In this document: positions 14,002 to 22,196 of the stretch, in pieces
How the letters are laid out: each line of letters opens with the position of its first letter
Position numbering within the stretch: the stretch's first letter is position 1
Origin: RYN-230 sp036497945
GTDB lineage: Bacteria; Actinomycetota; Actinomycetes; Streptosporangiales; Streptosporangiaceae
Length of the DNA stretch: 64,000 bases
Assembly: GCA_036497945.1 (NCBI GenBank)
Contig: DASXIN010000048.1
Coordinates: forward strand, 1 to 64,000
Direction: 5' to 3'
The notes under the pieces: model-generated
The model's input: the letters and a program-made list of their open reading frames with translations, nothing else
Database searches by the model: none
What the model was told of the DNA's origin: nothing
Program-made: the position numbers and the translations under genes

Positions 14002-15423
14002 TCATTGCCCGGTGCGCCGGGCGGCCCGCCGGTCCCGCAGCCGCAGGGACACCCGGAGCGGGCTGCCCTCGAAACCGAACTCCTCGCGCAGCCGCCGCTC
14101 GATGAACCGGCGGTAGCCAGCCTCCAGGAAACCCGTGGTGAACAGCACGATGTGCGGCGGCCGGATACCGGCCTGCGTAGCGAACAGGATCTTCGGCGAG
14201 CGGCCGCCGCGGGCCGGCGGCGGGGTGGCCGCGACGACCTCGGTGAGCCAGGCGTTCAGCCGGCCGGTGGGCACCCTAGTTTCCCAGCTGTCCAGGGCCA
14301 GCTCGATGGCGGGCACCAGCTTGTCCACGTGCCGCCCGGTCTTGGCCGAGATGTTGACCCGCGGGGCCCAGCGTGCGGTGTGCAGCTGGCGGTCGATCTC
14401 CCGGTCCAGCTGGGCCCGCCGCTCCTCGTCTACCAGGTCCCACTTGTTGTACGCGATAACCAGCGCGCGCCCGGCCTCGATCACCATGGACACGATGCGC
14501 AGATCCTGCTCGGTGAGCGGCTCGCTGGCGTCCACCAGGACCACCGCCACCTCGGCCCGGTCCAGCGCCCCGGTGGTGCGCAGCGCTGCGTAGAAGTCCG
14601 CACCCTGGCTCTGGCTGGCCCGCCGCCGGATGCCCGCGGTGTCCACGAACCGCCAGGTGGTGCCGCCCAGCTCGATCAGCTCGTCCACCGGGTCCCGGGT
14701 CGTCCCGGCTACCGCGTCTACCAGCACCCTGGTCTGCCCGGCCAGCTTGTTCAGCAGGCTGGACTTGCCCACGTTGGGGCGGCCGATGAGGGCGATGCGC
14801 CGTGGGCCGCCCTCGGCGCCGATCTGCTCGCGGGGCGCCTCGGGCAGTGCCTCCAGCACCACGTCGAGCAGGTCGCCGCTGCCCCGGCCGTGCAGCGCGC
14901 TGACCGGCAGTGGCTCACCGAGACCCAGCGACCACAGCGCGGCCGCGGCCGGCTCGGCGATCTCGCTGTCCACTTTGTTGGCCGCCAGCACCACCGGCTT
15001 CCCGGACCGGCGCAGCACCGCGGCCACCGCGTCGTCCGCGTCGGTCACCCCGACCACCGCGTCCACCACGAACAGCACCGCGTCCGCGGCGTCCACCGCG
15101 ATCCGGGCCTGCGCGGTGACCTGCTCGGCCAGCTCCCGGCTGGACTGGCCTGCCTCAGAACCCGGGAACGGCTCCCAGCCGCCGGTATCCACCAGGGTGA
15201 ACGCCCGGCCCCGCCAGGTGGCGTCGTAGGTCACCCGGTCCCTGGTCACCCCCGGGACGTCCTGCACCACCGCCTGCCTGCTGCCCAGAATCCGGTTGAC
15301 CAGAGTCGACTTGCCCACGTTGGGCCGGCCGACCACGGCCACCACCGGGACGGCGAGCTCCGGGTCGAAGTCGTCGTCCACTGTGCCACCGGTGCCCGGT
15401 GCCCACTCGGTCACCTCGACCAC
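14002..15423 (-). CDS. der: Ribosome biogenesis GTPase Der (EngA)
   Basis: This 473-residue protein has two GTPase domains in a row and a C-terminal KH-like domain, the Der architecture. Domain 1 shows GRPNVGKST (about residue 32), DTGGWE and NKVD. Domain 2 shows GRPNVGKSS (about 214), DTAGI and NKWD. Der acts in maturation of the 50S ribosomal subunit. The GTG at 15423 overlaps the end of cmk by 13 bases; the GTG at 15414 (GTGA overlap with the cmk stop) is an equally plausible start. It is the last gene of a reverse-strand run with cmk and tyrA and ends at a strong hairpin. Confidence 0.95.
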   Translation of the reverse strand: MVEVTEWAPGTGGTVDDDFDPELAVPVVAVVGRPNVGKSTLVNRILGSRQAVVQDVPGVTRDRVTYDATWRGRAFTLVDTGGWEPFPGSEAGQSSRELAEQVTAQARIAVDAADAVLFVVDAVVGVTDADDAVAAVLRRSGKPVVLAANKVDSEIAEPAAAALWSLGLGEPLPVSALHGRGSGDLLDVVLEALPEAPREQIGAEGGPRRIALIGRPNVGKSSLLNKLAGQTRVLVDAVAGTTRDPVDELIELGGTTWRFVDTAGIRRRASQSQGADFYAALRTTGALDRAEVAVVLVDASEPLTEQDLRIVSMVIEAGRALVIAYNKWDLVDEERRAQLDREIDRQLHTARWAPRVNISAKTGRHVDKLVPAIELALDSWETRVPTGRLNAWLTEVVAATPPPARGGRSPKILFATQAGIRPPHIVLFTTGFLEAGYRRFIERRLREEFGFEGSPLRVSLRLRDRRAARRTGQ

Positions 15424-16100
15424 GCCGCCCCGGCCTGCTGCCGGGCCAGGTCCATGATCGCCTTGATCACTTCGGCCAGGTCCAGCCGGGTCGAGTCGAT
15501 CTGCACCGCGTCGGCTGCCTTAGCCGTCTGCGGGGCATCCGCGCGGTCCCGCCGCTGCTGCTCGGCCTGGGTGACCGCCGGGGTCGCACCGGGGTCGGCG
15601 GCCAGGTCGGCACTGCGCCGCTCCGCCCGGGCCGTTTCGCTGGCGATCAGGAACACTTTGACCGGGGCATCCGGGGCGACGACCGTGCCGATATCCCGGC
15701 CTTCGGCGACGATCCCGGACCCGGCCGCGCAGGTCTGCGCGATGATGGCCTGCTGCATGGCGACCAGCCGGGCCCGGACGGCCGGGACCGAGGCCACGGC
15801 GCTGACGCTGTTGGATACCTGCCGGGTGCGGATCTGCCCGGTCACGTCGGTGCCGTCCACCGTAATCCAGGGCTGCCCGGGGTCGGAGCCCACCTCGAGC
15901 ACCGGCTGCCCGGCCTGCTCGGCGACCGCCTCGGCATTGCTCACCAAGATGCCATGCTGCAGCATCCACCAGGTCAGGGCGCGGTACATTGCCCCGGTGT
16001 CCAGGTAGCGCAGCCCGAGGTTGGTGGCAACGCCGCGGGCCGCGGTGGACTTGCCCGATCCGGACGGGCCATCCACGGCGATAATCAGGCAGTCGGTCAC
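15411..16100 (-). CDS. cmk: Cytidylate kinase
   Basis: This 229-residue protein phosphorylates CMP and dCMP using ATP. The P-loop is IAVDGPSGSGKST near the N-terminus, followed by LRYLDTGAMYRAL (substrate region) and AEGRDIGTVVAPDA, both family hallmarks. A GTG start at 16100 gives the normal N-terminus and leaves 10 bases to the tyrA stop. An ATG at 16133 would add 11 residues inside tyrA and lacks a well-spaced ribosome site. Its stop overlaps der, and the tyrA-cmk-der order is common in actinomycetes. Confidence 0.93.
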   Translation of the reverse strand: MTDCLIIAVDGPSGSGKSTAARGVATNLGLRYLDTGAMYRALTWWMLQHGILVSNAEAVAEQAGQPVLEVGSDPGQPWITVDGTDVTGQIRTRQVSNSVSAVASVPAVRARLVAMQQAIIAQTCAAGSGIVAEGRDIGTVVAPDAPVKVFLIASETARAERRSADLAADPGATPAVTQAEQQRRDRADAPQTAKAADAVQIDSTRLDLAEVIKAIMDLARQQAGAAWSR

Positions 16101-16110
16101 GCAGGCGATG

Positions 16111-17343
16111 CTACCGGCGAACCGGCCATCCATTCGCCGCGAGTGCCTCCGTGAGCGGTCCGACGGCGTCCGGGTGGACGGTCAGTTCGGCCACGCCGAC
16201 CGGCAGCCCGGGTGAGTGCTCGATGCCGACGTCCTCGATGTTGACCCCTGCCTCACCCGCCGCCTGGAACAGCCGGGCCAGCTCACCGGGCTGGTCCTGG
16301 ATCACCACCTGGACCTGGGTCTCGGCCCGGGCCGGGCCACCCCGCTTGCCGGGCAGCCGGGCCACGCCCGCCACGCCCTGGTCCAGCAGCGCGGCCAGCA
16401 GCTTGAGCTCGGCGGCCGACCCGGTACCGGGCGCTTCGCCGCCTGCCACCCCGGCCAGTTCCTCGGCCACGGCGATCAGGTCCGCGCCCACCGCGGCCAG
16501 CACGTCCGCCACCGGCGCCGCGTTGGCCGCCAGGATCTGCGCCCACAGCCGGGTGTCACCGGCCGCTATCCGGGTCACGTCGCGCAGCCCCTGGCCGGCC
16601 AGGGCCAGCGCGCCGTCCCGCGCCTCAGTCAGCCGGGCGGCCATCGCGGCGGACACCACGTGCGGCGCGTGCGAGACCAGCGCGACCCAGGCGTCGTGCT
16701 CGGCCGGGTCCGCCAGCACCGGCTCGGCGCCACAGACCCGGGCCAGCGCGGCGACAGTGGCCACGCCCGCAGCGGGGATGCTGCCCCCGTGGCAGACCAC
16801 CCACGGACGGCCGAGGAACAGGTCAGCCCGGGCCGCGGCCGGGCCGGACCGCTCCCGCCCGGCCAGCGGGTGCCCGGGCACGAAGGACGCCAGGTCGCAG
16901 CCCAGCGCGCGGGCCTGGGCCAGCGGCTGGCTCTTGACGCTGGCCACGTCGGTGTACCAGCGGGCCAGGCCGCGGCCCTGCGCAGCCGCCAGCGTGGCCG
17001 CCACCGCCGCCGGGGGCACCGCGATCACCGCGATGTCTGTGCTGACCCGGGGGGGCGACCCCCCGGACCCCCCGATCGCCACTCCGCGCCGAGCGGCGGC
17101 AAGCCGCCGCGGTTCCGCTTCTCGCGGCGGCCAGCCTTCCGGCAGCAACTCTCCTGCACCGATGTCGGCGGCCAGCCGGGCCGCGGCCGGGTCCCGGTCG
17201 GCCAGCCACACGGTCACCCCGCGAAACCGCAGGGCCAGCGCCACCGAGGTGCCGATCAGGCCGGTCCCGATGATGACCGCGCTGGCCGGGGCCGGGCCCT
17301 CTGGCGGGCTCCCGGCTGGCTGGCTCACGGCTGGCTGGCTCAC
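16111..17343 (-). CDS. tyrA: Prephenate dehydrogenase with ACT domain
   Basis: This 410-residue enzyme converts prephenate to 4-hydroxyphenylpyruvate with NAD(P). It has a Rossmann motif (IIGTGLIGTS, about residues 24-33), the catalytic SVKS block in YTDVASVKSQ, FVPGHPLAGRERSG, and a C-terminal ACT domain (about 340-405) for tyrosine feedback. Residues of about 70-101 are encoded by repeat A2 and interrupt the nucleotide-binding domain just before DIAVIAVPP. The gene start lies in a 15-base tandem duplication that repeats the GTG (17328 and 17343). The first GTG forms a GTGA overlap with the aroH stop, so the two are coupled. Confidence 0.92.
   Translation of the reverse strand: MSQPAVSQPAGSPPEGPAPASAVIIGTGLIGTSVALALRFRGVTVWLADRDPAAARLAADIGAGELLPEGWPPREAEPRRLAAARRGVAIGGSGGSPPRVSTDIAVIAVPPAAVAATLAAAQGRGLARWYTDVASVKSQPLAQARALGCDLASFVPGHPLAGRERSGPAAARADLFLGRPWVVCHGGSIPAAGVATVAALARVCGAEPVLADPAEHDAWVALVSHAPHVVSAAMAARLTEARDGALALAGQGLRDVTRIAAGDTRLWAQILAANAAPVADVLAAVGADLIAVAEELAGVAGGEAPGTGSAAELKLLAALLDQGVAGVARLPGKRGGPARAETQVQVVIQDQPGELARLFQAAGEAGVNIEDVGIEHSPGLPVGVAELTVHPDAVGPLTEALAANGWPVRR
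17038..17112 (-). repeat. Dispersed repeat family A, copy A2, inside tyrA
   Basis: Read on the reverse strand this copy has GCGGCGGC-TT-GCCGCCGC, CTCGGCGCGGAGTGGCGATC, a G-run/C-run hairpin and CCCCGGGTCAGCACAG, in the same order as A1. It is in the same frame as A1, encoding LAAARRGVAIGGSGGSPPR, so two unrelated proteins carry nearly the same inserted peptide. Confidence 0.8.
17314..17343 (-). repeat. 15-bp tandem duplication across the tyrA start
   Basis: GGCTGGCTGGCTCAC occurs twice without a gap (17314-17328 and 17329-17343). On the coding strand this repeats GTGAGCCAGCCAGCC, so TyrA starts MSQPAVSQPA and has two possible GTG starts in the same frame. Confidence 0.9.
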
Positions 17344-17702
17344 TGCGCGATATCCAGCCGCAGCGCGGCCGCGCCGCGCAGGTACACATGCTGCATGGCC
17401 GAGCGCGGCTTAGCCGTCTCCACGTGCATGAGCAGCCGGACCACCCGGGGCATCCCGTGCGGCACCGCGATCTCGGTGGTGCACAGCAGAGGCACGTCCT
17501 GGAACCCGATCTTGCGCGCGGCCAGCGCCGGGAACTCCGCGGTCAGATCGGGCGTCCCGGTGAACACCACGCTGATCACGTCGTCGGGATGGAGGCTGTT
17601 GCGCTCCATCACCTCGGTGACCAGTTCGGTGGTGCCCTCCAGGATGGCCTCCCGGTCGTTCGCCTCCACCTGGACCGCACCGCGGATTGCCCTGACCGCC
17701 AC
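17340..17702 (-). CDS. aroH: Monofunctional chorismate mutase, AroH class
   Basis: This 120-residue protein converts chorismate to prephenate, the substrate of the downstream TyrA. It is of the trimeric AroH type (as in Bacillus subtilis), not the helical AroQ type: VRAIRGAVQVEAND at the start, VFTGTPDLTAEFPA, PLLCTTEIAVPHGMPRVVR with the active-site Arg, and a final beta strand. A GTG start at 17702 has AAGGAG seven bases upstream. Its stop overlaps the tyrA start (GTGA), so both are probably made in step. Confidence 0.93.
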   Translation of the reverse strand: MAVRAIRGAVQVEANDREAILEGTTELVTEVMERNSLHPDDVISVVFTGTPDLTAEFPALAARKIGFQDVPLLCTTEIAVPHGMPRVVRLLMHVETAKPRSAMQHVYLRGAAALRLDIAQ

Positions 17703-17797
17703 CAGCCTGCTCCTTCATGCCGTCAGCTCGGCGAGTTACCAGGCACGATCCTTCCACAGCAGGTCAGAGTCCAACTGGGTGAGCGTGCCCGGCCTGG

Positions 17798-18580
17798 TTA
17801 AAGTCCAACTGCGGAATACAGCTCGCCTATTTCCCGGGTGGTGAGCGCGCGGCTGGTGCCCGGCCGCAGCGAGCCCAGCGCGACTGGGCCGACGTGGGTG
17901 CGGACCAGCCGGCTGACCGGGTGGCCGGCCTCGGCCAGCATGCGCCGCACGATGTGCTTGCGTCCCTCGTGCAGGGTGATCTCCACCAGGGCCCGCGAGC
18001 CGGCCCGTTCGATCACCCGGAACTTGTCCGCACTGGCCACGCCGTCAGCCAGCTCGATGCCGCTGAGCAGCCGCCGGCCGGTATCCCGGGACACCGGACC
18101 GGGCACATCGGCCAGGTACGTCTTGAGCACCCCGTAGCTGGGATGGGTCAGCCGGTGGGCCAGCTCGCCGTCGTTCATCAGCAGCATCAGGCCCTCGGTG
18201 TCATAGTCGAGCCGGCCCACGTGGTACAGCCGCTGCGCCTGGTCGCCGAGGAAATCGGCGATGGTGGGCCGGCCCCGGTCGTCGGACATCGTGGTGAGCA
18301 CCCCGGCGGGCTTATTCAGCGCCAGGTAGATCAGGTCCTCCCGGGCCGGGATGCGCCGCCCGTCCACCCGGATGACCTGGTGCTGCGGGTCCACCCGGGC
18401 GCCGTACCGGCGCACGATCTCGCCGTCCACCTCGACCCGGCCCGCGCCGATCAGTTCCTCACAGTGCCGGCGGCTGCCCACCCCCGCCGCGGCCAGCACC
18501 TTCTGCAGCCGGACCCCACCCGGCACATCCGTCAGGCTGTCGCGGCCGTCATCCTCTTCTTCAGGATCCGTGGTGCTCAT
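17798..18580 (-). CDS. rluB: 23S rRNA pseudouridine synthase, RluB/RsuA family
   Basis: This 260-residue enzyme isomerises uridine in rRNA. It starts with an S4 RNA-binding domain (RLQKVLAAAGVGSRRHCEELI) followed by the catalytic domain with GRLDYDTEGLMLLMNDG, in which the Asp of RLDYDT is catalytic, and RTHVGPVALGSL-PG near the end. An ATG at 18580 overlaps the scpB end by 20 bases. An upstream in-frame start at 18607 would overlap more. The order scpA-scpB-rluB is conserved in actinomycetes. Confidence 0.92.
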   Translation of the reverse strand: MSTTDPEEEDDGRDSLTDVPGGVRLQKVLAAAGVGSRRHCEELIGAGRVEVDGEIVRRYGARVDPQHQVIRVDGRRIPAREDLIYLALNKPAGVLTTMSDDRGRPTIADFLGDQAQRLYHVGRLDYDTEGLMLLMNDGELAHRLTHPSYGVLKTYLADVPGPVSRDTGRRLLSGIELADGVASADKFRVIERAGSRALVEITLHEGRKHIVRRMLAEAGHPVSRLVRTHVGPVALGSLRPGTSRALTTREIGELYSAVGL

Positions 18581-19202
18581 CGACGGCATCCTCAACGTCC
18601 TCGACATGCTCGGGCAGGAACGGCGCGAGTTCCGGGAGCTCGCCCAGGCTGGCCAGGCCGAGCCGCTCCAGGAAGTACCCGGTCGTGCGGTAGAGGATAG
18701 CCCCGGTCTCGGTGTCGGTCCCGGCTTCCTCGACCAGGCCGCGCAGGGTGAGGGTACGCAGCACGCTATCGCAGTTCACGCCGCGCACGGCGGACACCCG
18801 GGCCCGGCTCACCGGCTGCCGGTAGGCCACCACGGCCAGGGTCTCCAGCGCCGCCTGAGTGAGCCGCACCTCCTGCCCGTCCCGGACGAACCGCTCCACC
18901 ACGGGCGCGCAGTCGGCCCGGGTGTAGAAGCGCCAGCCGCCGGCCACCTCGCGCAGGTCGAAGCCGCGCTGCTCCGCGTCGTAGGACGCGGCCAGGTCGC
19001 GCAGCGCCGCCGCCACCTCGCCGCGCGGCCGCTCCAGCACCTGCGCGATGACCACCTCGGGCACCGGCTCGTCCACCACCAGCAGGATGGCCTCCAGGCT
19101 GGCCCGCAGCCCCGGCCCGGCGATCACCTCGGGCGGCGCGGGCTGCCCCTGGCCCGGCACGGTGTCATCTGGCCCTGGGCCGGGCACCTCGCTCATGATC
19201 AC
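18561..19202 (-). CDS. scpB: Segregation and condensation protein B
   Basis: This 213-residue protein is the ScpB subunit of the SMC condensin-like complex, made of winged-helix domains. Family blocks include LEAILLVVDEPV, GWRFYTRADCAPVVERFV, LTQAALETLAVVAYRQPVSRA and VRGVNCDSVLRTL..RGLVEEAG. The start at 19202 overlaps the scpA stop (ATGA), which indicates coupled translation of the two partners. Confidence 0.93.
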   Translation of the reverse strand: MIMSEVPGPGPDDTVPGQGQPAPPEVIAGPGLRASLEAILLVVDEPVPEVVIAQVLERPRGEVAAALRDLAASYDAEQRGFDLREVAGGWRFYTRADCAPVVERFVRDGQEVRLTQAALETLAVVAYRQPVSRARVSAVRGVNCDSVLRTLTLRGLVEEAGTDTETGAILYRTTGYFLERLGLASLGELPELAPFLPEHVEDVEDAVDEHHGS

Positions 19203-20035
19203 TCGTTTCCTTCCCCGGCGGTCGGTGGCCGGTGTGGGGTGGCCGGCTGATCCGCTACCCAGGTGACGTACAGCTCGCCGAGCGGGGCGATCTGGTCGAA
19301 GCTGACGCTGCCTTCCCGGTACAGCTCGAGCAGGGCCAGGAACCTGGCCACCACCTCGTAGGTCCCCGCGCAGTCCGCGGCCAGCCGCCGGAACGTCGCC
19401 CGGCCCAGCCGGGTGAGCTGGCTGGCCAGGATAGCCGCCTGCTCGCGGACGGTGGTCTGGGGCATGTGCAGGTGCGCGGTGGATACCTCGGGCACCGGCC
19501 GGGGCGCCAGCGTGCGGGCGGCGATGGCGGCGAACTCGGCCGGCCCAAGGCCGAGCAGCACTTCCGGCAGCAGCTCGGCGAACTGTGCTTCCATCGGCAC
19601 CCGGCGGGCGAACCTGCGCCCCTGGACCGTCATCCGGCCCGCGAACACCGCGGCCACCTCCTTGTACGCCCGGTATTGCAGCAGCCGGGCGAACAGCAGG
19701 TCCCTGGCCTCCAGCAGGGCCAGGTCCTCCTCGTCCTCGACCTCGCCGCTGGGCAGCAGCCGGGCCGCTTTGAGGTCGAGCAGGGTCGCCGCGACCAGCA
19801 GGAAGTAGCTAGCCTGATCCAGATCCCAGCCATCGGCGCGGGCCCGGATGTAGGCGATGAACTCGTCGGTCACCTGGGACAGCGCGATCTCGGTGATGTC
19901 CAGCTTGTGCTTGGAGATCAGGCCGAGCAGCAGGTCGAACGGGCCCTCAAAGACGTCGAGGTGCACCTCGAACCCGGCCGAGCTGGTGCCCTGCGCAGCC
20001 GCATCGCCTGGCTCCGCTGTCACCGCACCCGTCAC
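19199..20035 (-). CDS. scpA: Segregation and condensation protein A
   Basis: This 278-residue kleisin-like protein bridges SMC heads and binds ScpB. It shows VHLDVFEGPFDLLLGLISKHKLDITEIALSQVTDEFIAYI at the N-terminus (in the window at about residues 24-63), YFLLVAATLLDLKAARLLP, and a C-terminal winged helix with FLALLELYREGSVSFDQ. The next gene upstream, across a 164-base gap, is parA, which fits a chromosome-segregation cluster. Confidence 0.93.
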   Translation of the reverse strand: MTGAVTAEPGDAAAQGTSSAGFEVHLDVFEGPFDLLLGLISKHKLDITEIALSQVTDEFIAYIRARADGWDLDQASYFLLVAATLLDLKAARLLPSGEVEDEEDLALLEARDLLFARLLQYRAYKEVAAVFAGRMTVQGRRFARRVPMEAQFAELLPEVLLGLGPAEFAAIAARTLAPRPVPEVSTAHLHMPQTTVREQAAILASQLTRLGRATFRRLAADCAGTYEVVARFLALLELYREGSVSFDQIAPLGELYVTWVADQPATPHRPPTAGEGNE

Positions 20036-20199
20036 CCCGTTATCCGCCGCCTCATGTCATGTCCCGCAACCGTCCAGCCAGCTGCCACGATCCACAGTAA
20101 TCCCGTACCCGGGCAGCGCGAGCCGGGCCCGTTTCAGGTACACGGTGATCTGGCAGGCTCACCCGGCGCGGCCGGGACCGCCCCGCGGCACGTCCCGGG

Positions 20200-21081
20200 T
20201 CACTGCTGCCGCTGCCACCGGTCCAGCACCTCGCGGGCAAGTTCCCGGTAGGAGTTGGCGCCGGTGGACGACGGGTCGAAGCTGGTGATCGGCTCGCCGG
20301 CCACGGTGGCGTCGGGGAAGCGCACGGTGCGGTTGATCACCGTGTGGAACACCTTGTCCCCGAACCCCTTCACCACCTCGGCCAGGACTTCCCGGGAGTG
20401 CAGTGTCCGGGAGTCATACATGGTGGCCAGCAGCCCGTCGATGCCCAGCCGCGGGTTCAGCCGGGTGGATACCTTGTCGATGGTCTCCAGCAGCAGGGCC
20501 ACCCCGCGCATCGCGAAGTACTCGCACTCCAGCGGGACCAGCACGCCGGCCGCGCAGGCCAGCGCGTTGACGGTGAGCAGGCCGAGGGACGGCTGGCAGT
20601 CGATGAGCACGATGTCGTATTCGGGCAGCACCGGCTGCAGCACGCCGCCGAGCACGAACTCGCGGCCCACCTCGTGCACCAGCTGGACTTCCGCCCCAGA
20701 AAGGTCGATGTTGCTGGGCAGCAGGTCCATGCCGTTCACGCTGGTCTTGAAGACCACGTCGGTGGCGCTGAGCGCACGCTCCATCAGCAGGTTGTAGACG
20801 GTGTACTCCAGCTCGTGCGGCTGGATGCCCAGGCCGACCGACAGCGCGCCCTGCGGGTCGAAGTCCACCAGCAGCACCCGGCGGCCCCGCTCGGCCAGGG
20901 CGGCACCCAAGTTGATCGTGGTGGTGGTCTTGCCGACCCCGCCCTTCTGATTGCACACGGCAACGATGCGGGCGGGACCGTGGCTGAGCAAGGGCTCTGG
21001 GTCGGGAAAAGCCGGCAGCGGCCGACCAGTGGGTCCGATCATGCCGGGCTCCAGCTCCATCACGTGCGTCCCTGCTGCCAT
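20200..21081 (-). CDS. ParA/Soj family chromosome-partitioning ATPase
   Basis: This 293-residue protein has the deviant Walker A motif VCNQKGGVGKTTTTINLG (about residues 40-57), LLVDFDPQGALSVGLG and VLIDCQPSLGLLTVNAL, all typical of ParA. It is a second ParA homologue of the kind found beside scpAB and xerD, not the origin-linked copy (no parB here). GGGGAGG eight bases upstream supports the ATG at 21081 over the GTG at 21090. It probably acts in chromosome segregation with ScpAB. Confidence 0.9.
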   Translation of the reverse strand: MAAGTHVMELEPGMIGPTGRPLPAFPDPEPLLSHGPARIVAVCNQKGGVGKTTTTINLGAALAERGRRVLLVDFDPQGALSVGLGIQPHELEYTVYNLLMERALSATDVVFKTSVNGMDLLPSNIDLSGAEVQLVHEVGREFVLGGVLQPVLPEYDIVLIDCQPSLGLLTVNALACAAGVLVPLECEYFAMRGVALLLETIDKVSTRLNPRLGIDGLLATMYDSRTLHSREVLAEVVKGFGDKVFHTVINRTVRFPDATVAGEPITSFDPSSTGANSYRELAREVLDRWQRQQ

Positions 21082-21218
21082 GCGCCGCACCTCCCCGGCG
21101 GACTCGGCAAAAATGCCTCCGCTGGAACCAGGACACTAGGCCCTGCCTCGCCGACCGGCAAGCCGACTCACCGTATGCCCAGCTAATCGCGTAGGACTTG
21201 GCAGGATTGGACGGCCGA

Positions 21219-22196
21219 CTAGCCGAGGGCGCGCGGGTGCGCGGCCGAATACACCTCACGCAGCTTGTCCACCGTGACCATGGTGTAGATCTGCGTGGTG
21301 GTGACCGAGGCGTGGCCGAGCAGTTCCTGCACCACCCGCACGTCCGCTCCGCCGTCCAGCAGGTGCGTGGCGTAGGAGTGGCGCAGCGTGTGCGGCGACA
21401 CTGCGCCCAGGCCGGCCCGGGCCGCCGCCGCCTTGAGCACGGCCCACGCGCCCTGCCGGGTGAGCCGCCCGCCGCGGGCGTTCAGGAACAGCGCCGGGCT
21501 GGCGGACACCCGGCGGGATGCACCGGCCAGGGCCGGCCGCGCCCGAACCAGATACGCCTCCAGCGCCTCCCGGGCGTACCGGCCCACCGGCACCAGCCGG
21601 TCCCGGCCGCCCTTGCCGGACAGCCGGATGGTGGCCGGCGGCTGCTGGCGGTCCGGGCGCCCGCCCGGCGGCACGGCGGTGAAGCCGAGGTCATCGACGT
21701 CGAGCCCGACCGCTTCGGAGATCCGGGCGCCGGTCCCGTAGAGCAGTTCCAGCAGCGCACGGTCGCGCAGCGGGCGCAACTGGTCGGCGCCGTCGCCGGC
21801 CGCCGCCGCCGCGATGAGCCGCTCCACCTCCGGCACGGCGATGGCCCGGGGCAGCTTCCGGGGTGCGGCGGGCGGGTGCACGGCGCTGGCCGGGTCGGCC
21901 CCGGCCAGCCCTTCAGCCACGGCGAACGCGTGCAGCCCGCGGACCGCGACCACGGCCCGCCCGGCCGAGCTGGCCGCCAGCGGAAGGTGCTCATCGTCGC
22001 CCTCGCGCAGCCCGGCCAGGAACGCCGCGACATCCTCCGTCGTAACCTCGCCGATCACGGTCCGGCCGCGGGCGGCCAGCATGCCCTGATAGCGGAGCAG
22101 GTCGCGCCGGTAGGCCTGCAGCGTGTGCGCGGCCAGGCCGCGCTCTACGGTCAGATGATCAAGGTAACGGTCGACGGCACCCGCCAGGGCGGTCAG
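21219..22196 (-). CDS. xerD: Site-specific tyrosine recombinase XerD, probable CTG start
   Basis: XerD resolves chromosome dimers with XerC and FtsK. The catalytic residues are present: Arg in GTGARISEAVGL, the H-x-x-R pair in HTLRHSYATHLL, His in LGHASVTTTQIYT and the nucleophilic Tyr in the same block. The first ATG (22082) would delete part of the core-binding domain. Homology continues upstream (AVDRYLDHLTVERGLAAHTL) with no ATG, GTG or TTG in frame. A CTG at 22196 overlaps the ald stop as CTGA, like the ATGA and GTGA overlaps elsewhere here, and gives 325 residues, the usual size. Confidence 0.85.
   Translation of the reverse strand: MTALAGAVDRYLDHLTVERGLAAHTLQAYRRDLLRYQGMLAARGRTVIGEVTTEDVAAFLAGLREGDDEHLPLAASSAGRAVVAVRGLHAFAVAEGLAGADPASAVHPPAAPRKLPRAIAVPEVERLIAAAAAGDGADQLRPLRDRALLELLYGTGARISEAVGLDVDDLGFTAVPPGGRPDRQQPPATIRLSGKGGRDRLVPVGRYAREALEAYLVRARPALAGASRRVSASPALFLNARGGRLTRQGAWAVLKAAAARAGLGAVSPHTLRHSYATHLLDGGADVRVVQELLGHASVTTTQIYTMVTVDKLREVYSAAHPRALG

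Noticed and set aside
21219..22196. XerD as a mark of a prophage or integrative element
   Set aside because: It sits in the conserved scp/parA/ald block, with no att repeats or phage genes, so it is the housekeeping recombinase.
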